DNA from: Impatiens glandulifera
Lineage: Eukaryota; Streptophyta; Magnoliopsida; Ericales; Balsaminaceae
Direction of reading: 5' to 3'
NCBI RefSeq assembly: GCF_907164915.1
Contig: NC_061866.1
Span: forward strand, 26,925,905 to 26,989,904
Length of the DNA: 64,000 bases
Made by a program: the position numbers and the translations under genes. This document shows, in pieces, positions 34,488 through 46,600 of this stretch; the first letter of the stretch is position 1, and each line of letters opens with the position of its first letter. The notes below the pieces were generated by a model. The model searched no databases. It had not been told where the DNA came from and was given only the letters and a program-made list of their open reading frames with translations.

Positions 34488-36183
34488 TGTTAAATTAAGT
34501 TAAATAAAGAAAATAAATAATTAATTAAAGAAAAAGGATTTAATAAACTTAAAAGAATAAGTTTAAATCAATATGACATAGTTTAATGATGTGGTATGAA
34601 CAAAATTAAGTTGTAGTCTGTACAAGAACTAAGTTGGGTAATTTGCCTTTGTACATGTACAAATATAAGGAAGTATGTCTTCTCACGCAGTCTGTAGCAA
34701 GCGCGTATAGACGGAGTCTGAACTTCTTAGACGAGCTAGTCTGAATAAGAGTGTACTCAAACGTCTTCTGAACTTCTTAAATGAGCTAGTCTAAAGAATA
34801 GCGCAATCAGACGTCGTCTGAACCTCTTAGACGAGCTAGTCTACAGAAGTGCATAATTATACGTAGTCTGAAGAAGAGCACAATCAGACGTCGTCCAAAT
34901 TCATCAGACGGGATCTGAAGAAGAATGCAATCAAACATCGTTTGAACTTCTTAGACAAGCTAGTCTGAAGAAGAGTGTAATCAAACATCGTCCAACTTCA
35001 TCAAACGTGTAGTCTGAAGAAGAGCGCAATCAGACGTGGTCTGAAGAAGAGCACAATCAGACGTTATCTTATTAGCTTCTTAGACGAGCTAGTTTGAAGA
35101 AGTGCGTAATCAAACGTCGTCCGACTTCATCAAATGTGTAGTCTAAAGAAGAGCGCAATTAGATGTCGTCCGACTTCATCAGACATATTCTAAAGAAGAG
35201 CGTAATCAGACAACGTCTTCATCAGATGTGGTCTGAAGAAGAGCGTAATCAGACGTCGTCCGACTTCATCAGACTTAGTATGAAGAATAGCGCAATCAGA
35301 TGTGGTCTGAAGAAGTGCGCAAGTAGAAGTCGTTAGATTTTAGCAGTCGTATGAAGAAGCGTCTGATGTCTTGCTTCAGCAGTCGTCTGAAGAGGCATCA
35401 GATTATATACTCAGCTCATCAGCTTCGTAATCAACAGTATTATTATTAGTCGTCTTCCCAAACAGCTGAACACGCTTATATTGCCCAAGTTCCAAGTACT
35501 CAATATTCCAACTCACGTTCTATATTGTCCCGTACACCACGTTCTTGGGAATATTCTCTAGTACACTCCAGTACGCCACAATCAAGTGCATATACTTTTT
35601 TGTACGAGCTCGTACACCTGGCGTATGTCAAACGGATAGCTAACATGTGTTAAAGAAGAAGATTTCATCGTTGGTGTACTTAGAGTATAAAAGGGAACCA
35701 GAGTATAACGGACGAATTACTCGCTCTCTTGATCTATTATTTTAACACTCTGTACGAAGTAAGAATCACTAAGTGATGTGCTTAATTTCCCTGTTATCTT
35801 TTTGAAATTCATCTACTATTCTTTCTATGTGAAATTTCAGTGTTGTAAATTGAACAGAGTTTGTTCTGTTTAACAGAGAGTTAGCTAGAAGTTTAGAAAA
35901 AGTCAGTTCTTAAGTCAAGTGATTTATGACTGGGTTTGTGTAGCATTCTATTCAAATCAAATCCTTCTAATGAATATCCATAAAAACTCCATGTGTTATT
36001 TCATTTCCTCTCCTTGTATTCGTTTATCTGACGCTTCAAATCCAGCAAGCAGTTCTGCACTTGAACTTGTTCAAGAACTTGTGAAGATTTGAGAAGAATA
36101 GAAACATATCTTAATCCATCAAAAGATTAAAGTTGTCAACTATATTTAGACCCCCCTCTCTGTAGTTGACACCGATCATAACA
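34488..36183 (+). repeat. E2 3' LTR
   Basis: 1,696 bp, TGTTAAATTAAG to CATAACA. TATA box at 35686-35693. It lacks a block of about 40 bp (near 35970) found in the 5' LTR around 23650-23700, and has fewer array units. Confidence 0.9.
34680..35395 (+). repeat. Hairpin-motif array in the E2 3' LTR
   Basis: Same CAGACGTCGTCTG and TTAGACGAGCTAGTCT repeats as in the 5' LTR. Confidence 0.85.
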
Positions 36184-37437
36184 TATTCATTATAATTTTG
36201 ATAGGGACTTTTTTATATTCCCTAGTCTGCAATGATGGCCTAAACGTGATATTGTAGCATCAGTGTTCCCAGCAACCTTTGCTCGAAGAAACTTGAGTCC
36301 ATTTTCAACCCAAGGTGATGGTCATTCTTTTGGACTATCTTTTGTTGCATCCAAATATGCACCATAAAACTCCCATTCATATTTGGGAAGTTGTTTGTGA
36401 CATGGAAAATATGTTCGTAATGATCTTTTGTTATGGTCTTTACCAAAACCTTTGCATTGATTTGACTAGATGGCTAAAAATTTAATCCAACGTGTCTCAG
36501 AGGGGTTAGCCTCTATTTCTCCGTATCTAAATGGTAGAGAAGACTGGTCTTCCTACCAACAATTGTTTCCTTCCATTATTCTCATTCTAATTCAGTTTGA
36601 GGAAAGGTGTTAATTAGTCTCTAGGTAGAGGACATCAATGATAATTGTTGTGTCAATTTCATTATTCCCACATACCACTTTATGAGTGTCATGTATAGAT
36701 GAATGATTCTCCTCATATTATGATTATTGGTTTTGTGGAAATCATTTCATATTGTATCTACCATCTTCTCATGTAGCTCGGGGTAGAACAAGAGATCCCA
36801 ATGCGTGGAAATTACCATCTTGAAGAAGGCCACCTCACAAGAAGACATGAGTGGTGCTTACGAAGACATGTGACGTGGTGCTCACATGACCGGCTTTCCC
36901 ACGTCTTGGATGGAAGCTATCAAGGACGACGAGTCTTCATGATGTCCTAGTGTTGGTCTTTTAGTTCTTCTCTAGATCAAGAAAGAGATGCTTGATGGAA
37001 ATGAAGAAAGGTTGGATGTTGAGTTGATGTTGTTTATCGATTAAATGGGCGTCTCTCTGGGAGTGTACAACGTCTCTAGCAATAATAGGCTTCCTTAGAT
37101 TACTTATAACCTAAAATCTTAGTGTTAAGTTTAAGTTCCATGATTATGCAATGTCATGTACAACTATTTTGTGCATGAGTAGCCATAATTGTGTCACAAT
37201 TATCATTCTTGATGCATTGTTAGTAAATGAACTTAGGTTTCATAATATGAGTGTTTATTTCTATCTTTATGACATGATTGCATAATTTGTTACATGTTCG
37301 ATTGATGACTGAAAGATTAGAATGTAAAAGTTTTAAAACTATCTTAAATGTTATTTTGTTTATCCAGGTCTTTTTCGTAATCTTCTTTCTCGTTGCAAAT
37401 TTCAGATCAGCGAACGTTCAACTTTAATAAAACAAAA
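36184..37437. other. Unassigned DNA between E2 and a Ty3 gag remnant
   Basis: No intact ORF. A short open stretch near 36470-36610 (AKNLIQRVSEGLASISPYL) is not recognised. It may be leader or older Ty3 sequence. Confidence 0.4.
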
Positions 37438-38430
37438 ATGAACAAAGGATCGGACTCAGATGTTGTCGATGTCAAGGATGAGATGCAAGAAGTAAAATGC
37501 ATATTCTTGGAAGTTATTGTCAAGATGACTTCAATGATGTTCAAGCTTCATGGTTATGCCACAGATAAAGCTAAGATCGATACTAGTCTCGAAATTGTTT
37601 TTATCCCATATACATTTAGTGATTCTGCAATGGATTAAGCTTTCTTCAGAAAAGGCTATTCATGTCTAGTGCCAAGTGTCGAATCTTCATTAGATGATGC
37701 GCATTCTAAATATGAGAACTACGATGACGAAGAGGTGGACAATGTTTCAATGAAATCTTGTCATGTAGCCTTGGAAGACGACGAGGTCTTCAATCTCAAA
37801 ACCTCGTGGTATTCTCTCACACCTACTTAGGTTAAAAAATACAACCTAACATCAAAGATAGAAGTGGCTCTATTCAACTCGATTGGCCAGCTTACCCAAA
37901 ACAAAAGGGAGAATTCTCCTTCAACAATAGAATGTCTAGAAGAGGTTACTTAGAAAATGGAGAATGCTCATTTGCTTATTGGTTTCTAAATTCTTGTCAT
38001 TGTCAACTTTTCGGGTTATGGAGATCATGTTTCTTTCCTACTCTCTTATCCCTCGTTTATTCTCTTACTATTTGACAGGTGAGGCTTTGTGCTGGTACAA
38101 CAATGATCGTGTTGTTTCCCTTTCCTTGTTTGGATATTTGGAATATGCGTTTCTTAAATGCTTTGATTCCAATCTCACTTTCAGACAAACTAGAATGTAT
38201 GGGGACAATGTCACCCCGTAGCTTTCGATGTTAGTCATCATCCCTCATGGGGTAGGCTCGTTGAGCTTCTTCTGGAAAGCTTAATTTGAAAATATCTTGT
38301 GCATGTTGCAATGTTTAAAGTTGCAAGCGTGCCTCAAATTGTGCGATTCTTGAATAGGTTAGAAGATGTTTTTGGTAAGGCCTAAAGAAAGAAGGTCAAG
38401 ACTCATGTTCAAGCTTAAATGAGGATGCTA
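37438..38430 (+). pseudogene. Ty3/gypsy gag remnant
   Basis: From MNKGSDSDVVDVKDEM (37438) the trace runs through VKMTSMMFKLHGYATDKAK to the conserved capsid core LIPRLFSYYLTGEALCWYNN (38044-38103). Next come LEYAFLKCFDSNLTFRQTRM and, in another frame, VELLLES. This spacing is that of plant Ty3 retrotransposon gag domains. Several stops and shifts. No pol follows, because the region beyond 38.5 kb is unrelated and then interrupted by a solo LTR. Confidence 0.75.
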
Positions 38431-39584
38431 AGTGAATGACCAAATAAGTAATGACAAGTAGCACAGGACACAGTCCTATATAAAGATTCGTAGAGTATAG
38501 TTTCCTTCTTATAAGTTAAGTTCCTCGTGTTGCAAAATATCCCTCTTTTTTTTGATAAATTTATGTAATTTATATAAGAATATTGGCATTTGTTTGAATG
38601 TAATAATAAACTTTGTTTTCTTCACATGAATTTATTAGTTATGTTATCGATAGGACTCTAAGTTAAAACAAGAAAGATTAAAATTTAACTTGTTTTCGAA
38701 ATCCCATAGTATAAACTAGGGGCATTTTTGTAAAACTTGTTCAACGATTCTGATAAGATCGGTGCTACCAATAGAGACTAGGGTCTGACTATTGTTAACA
38801 GGTTATGACAAACGATTCGATATTAATACTATTAGAGATTAATATCCTTTTCTATTCTTCACAAATCCTTCGAACTCTTGAAACGGTTTCAAGTGCGGAA
38901 GTGTTCGTCGGATTTGAAGTTTGAACCAATAAAAGGTTAGTGACAAAAAGTAAAGGAACAGCAAGTTGTTTATGGATGTTCGGAGCAAACCCTCCTACGT
39001 CACCCCTTCTTCCACAACTGGAAGGATTTCACTATATACTTTGAGACAAATACAGATTACTGAGCTAGTTATCTATTTGTTGAACAGAACAACCTCTGTT
39101 CAACTTACAATATTCTCTCAATTAAACAGTAAGTGAATCTTTCTCTCTTGAACTTGGAAGATGATAGAAATCAGTAAGTGCAAGAGTAATTCGTTAATTC
39201 AATAAGTCAGTCAATTAATCAGTGATCATCAGTGGTTCGTCCGTTGTCCTTGAGCATTTATTTGTAGTAGAAGGACATCAACGGTCGAATCTTATTCATG
39301 GACACGTGGCAAGCATCCATTGGAAGGTCGCCCATAGTACAAGAGTACAGCAGACTATGAGCAAATGGATCGTGGCTGTACAAACCAGTAGTGCGCCGAA
39401 TATCCTTCTGGAATTGTCCTGTATTGGACAAGTAGTGGGAAAAATATTCGCATACGTGGCGTTCATTCATTTGATGCAATTAGCTGGTGTACTAGACTGC
39501 ATGGATGAGTGGAGCAGGAGTAGCATACAACTAGTTCATCGTGGGTAGATGTATGCTATCTTCAAATGACTGCTAAAGCGAGGC

Positions 39585-40215
39585 ATTAGACGTGCTCCAT
39601 TAGACTGTCAAGTATATGGGAGTTAGACATCAATGTCTAAGTACGTGTTCCATTAGACCAACAAGTCTAATGGAGTTAGACTGCAACGTCTAACTAAGTA
39701 TCAAATTATACTACAACGTCTAATGGCGTTAGACTATAACGTCTAACCATGTATCTGTTAGACTGCAACGTCTAACTACGTATCACATTAGAGTACCATG
39801 TCTAATGGAGTATCCGTTAGACTACAACGTCTAACTACGTATATGTTAGACTACAACGTCTAACTACATATCTATTAGACTACAACGTATAACTATGTAT
39901 TTTCTAGACTGCAACGTCTAACTACGTATATGTTAGACTGCAACGTCTAACTACGTATCTGTTATACTGCAACGTCTAACTCCGTATATATTAGACTATA
40001 ACGTCTAACTACGTATTCGTTAGACTGCAACGTCTAAGTACGCATCCATTAGACTTCAACGTCTAACCATGTATCACTTTAGACTTGTCTGAAGGAGTTA
40101 GACGCCAATGTGTAACTATGTTTATCATTAGACTACAACCTGTAATGGAGTTAGACCTCAATGTCTAACTTTGCAACACGTCAATTTATCCTGCTTAGAC
40201 CACGTCTAAGTTAGC
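39585..40215 (-). repeat. Hairpin array in solo LTR S
   Basis: Repeats of TTAGACTGCAACGTCTAA with ACTACGTATCTG spacers, about 29 bp per unit, the E1 unit read from the other strand with a different loop. Confidence 0.85.
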
Positions 40216-40312
40216 AAATTCTGATGCACCTGCATAAAAACAAATAGACAAACTTAGCTTCCTTCATATTTAAACATTATTAAAATTTAATTGTTAAATA
40301 TTTCATAATTTC

Positions 40313-40446
40313 CGTTTATTTCTAAGTTAATTAACTCTTCACTTAATTTTTTCCAATAATTTATTTTAAGTTAATTAACTTTTTACTTAATTTTTTCCAA
40401 CAATTTATTCTAAATTAATTAACTCTTTACTTAATTATTTCCAACA
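40313..40446 (-). repeat. Three tandem copies of the LTR start in solo LTR S
   Basis: The first ~44 bp of the LTR (TGTTGGAAAWAATTAAGT...) occur three times in a row at the 5' end of the LTR on the minus strand. E1 has one copy. Confidence 0.75.
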
Positions 40447-40451
40447 GATTT

Positions 40452-43400
40452 GTTATATCTTTCTACAACTCGTTGAGCTAAAGATACTTACTCTTAGGGT
40501 AATCTTGGAGAGCTACGTTATCTAGGAGAGTTGCCGCAAGTCATCATTTAAAAGCCTAGGATTAGAGGAATTTCTCTATTCCTGCATTCCATTTTGCTTC
40601 AATGGTCGCTTCCTCAAGATGTCTATGGATGTTGTTTTTGTATATCCAAATTTTCCTGTAGTAGTTTCCATAATGAAATAAGTTCTACAAATGATTTGAG
40701 ATTTAGAATAATATTATTATCGATCATTAAGATAATCCTAAATTCTTCTATGGTAGGCCACATCTTCTTGTCTCCCATGAAGAAGGTTTTGGAGACTGGT
40801 CTCCATCGCCTTTGCATTTGCATCAGGAAGTTGTTTACTTTGATGTTAACGAACCTCATGATAACATTTAGTCCGTAGATCTTATGATTCCATTCATATT
40901 AATGGAAGTGGTCGATATAATGGATTAAAGCGGTATTGTCCAGCATAGACATTGTCTACTATTAACGTATAACACATTTAGCAATTTTGTTTTTAAATGA
41001 AACAGACTTACAGATTTTCACTTGTCTATAGATGCATACACATATGTAGTAGTCACATTATGGCTTACTAATGAGGTTTTGTTGTTTGGGCACGACAAAC
41101 AACATGTCTGGAAAAATAGTCGGGATTTTGTTGCTATAGTGAATCATAAGAGAGTATCATTCACCAATAGTAGAAGGGAGATTAACACCATCATAAACCG
41201 GGAATTTCCTCTCATCTTCACAATTCCTACGTCGTATCAGATGACTAGTTGCCAAAGAGAAGGGTTTATCACAAGTATTCTATGTCAAACTCTCGCACAT
41301 CGCTTGGTTTATAAGTTGTCTTTATTCATCGACAATCTTTGCATTTAATTTGTAAAAGTATCGACATGCTATCGTGTACTTCTAAAACTAATTAGGGTTA
41401 TAGATCCTTTATAGATCATGGCATTTATTAGGATAAAAGCCTATGCATTTTCTGAGTGACATATCCTTTGGATGTGTCGATTAATTGAAAACGTAATAAA
41501 AATATCCTTCTTAGCCAAAATTTTATTTTTAGAGGTAAACAGTTTAACTCCCTAGTAGAGTTTCCAAGAGAACTATAAAACCCGAAATCTCTTGACTAGG
41601 AAAGCTCGAGGTTCGAGAAGCTTTAACTTCGGTTTGAGTGTTTAAAATCATTTAAAAACATTATTTAAAAGATTTATACAGAAATGTATTTTGATGTTTA
41701 AAATTAATTATAACAATAATTAATTCTTTTGATCAAGTTTAAATAATCTTATAAATTTAAAATAATCAAATCATAATTTGATTAAAAGAGATCCCTTTTT
41801 AAATTAATTAAAATAATAAAATTAAAAGATATTATTTATATGAATAAAAAGTCGTCAAATAATTTTTAATTTAAAATCAATAAAATATTTATATACGTAT
41901 ATAAATGTATATTTGATTAGAGATTTTTTTGATTTGGATGTTTGGTGATACTCGAGAAATGACTTTCTCGTTATATATTATGTACTCGTTAAATAACGGT
42001 CTATAATTCATAAAATGTTGGTTATTTATTTGAATGTTTAGTTTTATTACATTTTATTTAGCTAATTATTTTTCAAGTTTAGACGTGTATGGGTTTTTTT
42101 GCATTTAAAATTATAAAATAATATTTAAATGTTAATACATATGATTGATGTCGAGATTTTATTGAGGAAAATACCTGAAAAATATCAGTTTAAAGTGTTA
42201 TAATTTAAAAATAAATTCAAAAAAGCCTTTTTAAAATATTTTTTAATGAAAATATTTTTAAAAAATTGAATTATTTTTTAATTTTTTGGATTTTTAAAAA
42301 TAATTTAGGTTTTCTAATTAGAAATTAAACACTCCAAACAAACAAGCCCTTAAGCAGGTGTACGGTCGCGAATTACGTTAGACACGCGAGTCTAGAGCAG
42401 ATTTGGCCTAGGGTATGGGAACTTGGTCAACATAGAGGCTAGATTTCGGTCATGTGCATTGCTCCTCAATCAAAGATCGTGTCTGGCTAGTTTCCTCGGT
42501 AGAAAACCAATTCAAACTAAAATTCTCGGTTAGATGCCAAAATTTCTTTGTCAGATGTAGGGGTGACTAGTTTTCTCGGTTAAAAACTAGGTCTAGGTGA
42601 AATACTCAGATGGATACAGGATTCTTCGGTCAGACCTCAAGAACATTAAGAGGTAGGTTTAATGATTTTCTTATGAGCCTTCATCCTTTGATTTGAAGGC
42701 ACGGAAATCTTCATATACTATTAAGGAATATTTTTTTACATCATCCCGATGTATCAATCAATCGGGATGAGGTTTATTTTGATTTGAGCAGTTCTTGAGA
42801 AAAATCGGGTTTTTAATTTTTAAGCTTTGATTTAACAATTAAATCTTACCAATATTTTCTATATGTATATTGGATCAAACCAGACCAAAATATGAACATG
42901 TGGTAAAAGTTTTAACCAATTCAAGAATTAGATTTTTTGAAATGTTTTGAAATTTTTTGTCATTAAACAAACATGTTTAAAACTGATTTGAATTAATCTA
43001 ACATTTCTTTTAAAAAGATATTAGAAAGATTTTCAAATTGTAATTCTTAAGCTAGAGATCAAGAACATAAACCCTAATTTTCAAAATTTTCAAAATCAAA
43101 TTTGTATTTTCTTGATATAACTTTATCCGTTCAAGTTGTATTCCGTAGAAAGCATTGAAATGATCTTAGGATAGAATTTAAATCAAGAAAATAAATAATC
43201 AAGAAGTATTCAAAACAAGTCGAACTAAAATGTAAAAATTTACATTTAAATATGCAATACAAATTACAATGCGAATTAAAGCTTACTATGAGATGGAGAG
43301 CATTCATGAACTCTTTGTGAGATTTAGGAGGATATAGAAATGAACCATAAAGTCTTACACAAAATTTTAGAAAATTTCAAAAAGCTTTAGAAATTTTAAT

Positions 43401-43600
43401 GACGAATTCTATGAAGTTTGGAATTAAAGCTAGAGGTTGTGATCCTTTATATTCGGCTTGGCTAGAGAAAGCTATTTACAGCCTCCCTAAGTCGGTTGTG
43501 GATGCAAGTGGATCAAATTTCAAACAAAAGTCCATTAATGAATTTTGTCTATTCTTGATCAACTTCATCGGTTTAGGCAATGAACAAGCTTATGATCATA
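40452..43600. other. Repeat-rich intergenic DNA, no certain gene
   Basis: A minus-strand open stretch at 40623-40859 includes WRPVSKTFFMGDKKMWPTIEEF, faintly like the DUF7745-type domain of plant retroelements, but too short to call. Bases 41600-43300 are AT-rich. CTCGGT-rich sequence near 42500-42630 resembles sequence near 53500. A small ORF at 43399-43605 is unrecognised. Confidence 0.5.
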
Positions 43601-43602
43601 GG

Positions 43603-43635
43603 TGAAATGATCACCATGTTAGGGTGATCATTTCA
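43603..43635. repeat. 13-bp perfect inverted repeat
   Basis: TGAAATGATCACC and its exact reverse complement, separated by 7 bases. Confidence 0.85.
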
Positions 43636-43639
43636 ACTT

Positions 43640-46600
43640 TTGAATCAGCCAATTTTGTTGAGTATCGACGGAGTTAAATCTTTGAAAAATCAAAGATTAC
43701 GGTTGATCATTATCATGTTCGTCACGATGAAGAAGACAATCAAGGGTTGAAAACGAAGTCCTTTTGGGCTAATATGTGGACGCATGGGCATTCCATCAAC
43801 AATGGGCATCCCGTCTACGTTTGGGCTAACGACATTGAGATGCACGTTAGTTGATTTGATGTTGTGCGGAAGCGCTTTCCTTCTGTTGTAGTGGGTGACG
43901 CGGCTTGTTGTTGTGCGTTGATGATAGTGTGGTTTATTGTAGTCGTTCCTTTTATTTTCTGTTGTACTTGATCGCAATCATGCCTTGGATCTTGTTTGAA
44001 ATTGACATTTCTTTCCTCCTTTTGGATTTTTTTTACCTAAAAAATATTTAAATAGACATAAATATTTATTTTGTCTATTTATTTTATTATTATTATTTGT
44101 ATATTTTGGGGCATTAAATAATTAATTTGGGATTTAAACCATCTCAATTATTTATTTATTTATTTAAATTATTTTAGCCCTTCAAATTAATTTGAGATAA
44201 ATGAATACAACATTTATTTCAATTTATTTTATTTTTCTTGACCTTTATTTTAATTAATTAGGATTTAATTAACACAATAATTAATCTAATTAATTGTTTA
44301 ATCTTGGTTTGGATTTGATTTGATTTAATTTGAATTTAATTTGAATTTAATTATTCTTAATAAAAAAAATTATATTTATAAATTGTGTAACTAAAATTAT
44401 AGTGCTTACACCTAAAAATATGATTTTCAACACAAAAAAAAAAAAAAAAAAAAAAAAAACACAAAAAAATATTTTTGTTTAGGACATGTTTGGTTCAATT
44501 GTTTATTTTATTATTATATTTTCATTTATTACTAGCATTTAAATAATTTCTAAAATTTTCAAAATAATATAAAATAATATTTTCAACAAAAACTATAAAA
44601 CTTATTTTTTCTTAGGACCTCTTTGGTTCATATATTTATTTTTCATTACATTTGTACTTATTAATTATATTTTAAAAATCCAAAAAATATAAAATTTATG
44701 TTTCCATAATTCTAAAATAAAATTAAATTATTTGGGAAACTAATTTTAATTTTTTTTTACACATTTCAGGTTTATCTAGTCCACGTTTATTTATAGGTAT
44801 CGTATTTGAGTTTTAATTCTTTTTTCATATTGTACAATGACGAGCTTAGACGCATTCTTTAGGAACACAGTGATACAAAACTAGACATATGCTTAAGTTT
44901 AGATAAAAACTTTAAATGCATATCCTATGATTGGATAAAAAAATATTTCCCACATGATTGAGATAAAAGTAAGAGCATATGTCTACTAATTCTATCAAAT
45001 ATATTGGATCGTCAAAAAATAATAATACTACAAGGGAATGAAATATTGAAATCGCCATTTGATATCTTTTGGACTCACATCTTGAATTGCCTAAAACAAA
45101 TACGAGTAGTATATGCATTATATCATATAGTACCCTAACTATAATAAGAGCTCCCTTGAGTGGAGAGTTACAGATAAATCTCTCCAATACAAAAAATGAA
45201 TAAAGTAAGCGAAATAAAACGACAAAACACGTGGCACAAAGTAGAAGTTGGATTTAAGACGTCATAAATGATGCTTGAGTAGAAAATTATTTTACAAAAC
45301 AAATCTTTCCAAATAATCGCGAGGACACGAATTTGAGTGCATTATTGATGACATCTGCATCCAAAGAAAAATATAAGAAAAATTGGCTTCCTTTTGAAAC
45401 GGTCCATAAGCAACATTCAAAATGAGACTTCGAACATGTTTATTTGGGAATTCATTCTAAATAAAGAGAGAGATCAACGCACATCTTAACTCGCAATCAC
45501 GGAAAGGAAAATAATAAAACAATCTATACAAGTGATAGGGACATTTTCCAAAAAAATCCAAGTCATGCACTAAGGGTATTTTTCAAAAAAAAAATGAAGC
45601 GTCGAAGTCTTAAAAACGTAAAAGATATGACACCCCCCCCCCAAGTTATTTACTAAGGACATTTTCCAAAAATATGAAGCGTCGAAGTCTTCAAACAAAA
45701 ATAGAAACCCGAAATCATAATGAAAAGTGCTTTCTAAAAAAAATAAAGTGGTCCCAACCCAAAAATTGAAAAATTCAAAAAATTAATGATGAAATAATCT
45801 AAGACAATCTCCTTATGATTATACCCTCTAGATTCTCTATTTCTAAGCCATTGTGAGATTTGTACACCGATAAATATTGAACATGTCGTTGCATAGAAGC
45901 GCCCCACCAAGGCATGAAGCCATTGAATGATTAAGTAGTAAGTCACTCATTATCCAAACTACACCGCCCAAACCACTCTTATGTGCTTAGGTGCATCACT
46001 CCTCAAACTACGTAATCACAAAACTAGTAAAATTGTTTATACATCAATCTACCAAGTTGATGCAAACATTTGTCTATCTCACAAATTTTGTCACATAACT
46101 CGGACAAATTAGACACATACACTCAAACTAATTAGATATGCACTCGAGAATAGAATTGTGAGATTTAAAAGGATATAGTTTCTCACCTGAGGAGGGCGTC
46201 AACCCTTTAGCTATCTACACAGTTGGTCTATGGACTATAATGATGTAAGATTAATATATCTAGTTTTCCAAGCGATTTAAAAGACGATAAAAACCTCCAT
46301 GTCAATTTCACGTGGTTTTTCTACATACTATAATAGCATGAAATTAATGTATATGTAAGATGTCCACCCACACAAGGATGCAACTCTTCGATTGTCTCGC
46401 ATAGCTGATCTTTAGATCATAAAAACTTGACATCAATACACTGAGTTCATCATTCTTCTGCAGAATGATGAAAACATTTTGGATATATCACATATTTGGT
46501 CTTAAACCATAATAACTTTATATTAATCCACCGTTTTCATCGGTTAAAAAGATGATAGGAACCACGTACAAAGTTTCGTAATGTCTCGACATCCATGCCT

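Larger units (their letters stand above)
22080..36183 (+). mobile_element. Copia LTR retrotransposon E2 (gag and accessory ORF, pol mostly deleted; holds nested E3)
   Basis: LTRs at about 22080-23932 and 34488-36183. Order: LTR, Met-tRNA primer site, gag, the last ~75 codons of RNase H (split by E3), linker, accessory ORF, polypurine tract, LTR. Without E3 it is about 9.6 kb. The left TSD is under the gap; the right flank is TATTC (36184-36188). It is related to E1 but has a different LTR repeat and a different pol deletion. Confidence 0.88.
38751..40446 (-). mobile_element. Solo LTR (S) of the E1 family
   Basis: A single 1,696-bp LTR with minus-strand ends TGTTGG and CTTATCA. Flanks GATTC (38746-38750) and GATTT (40447-40451) match at 4 of 5 bases, a slightly decayed TSD. 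No internal sequence lies on either side, so it is the product of LTR-LTR recombination. It shares the E1 U5 end and the stem-loop at 39080-39103. Confidence 0.87.

Noticed and set aside
36240..36446. 68-codon minus-strand ORF
   Set aside because: No recognisable motif and no neighbour supporting it.
44912..45946. Hydrophobic minus-strand ORFs
   Set aside because: Short, AT-driven, no family recognised.
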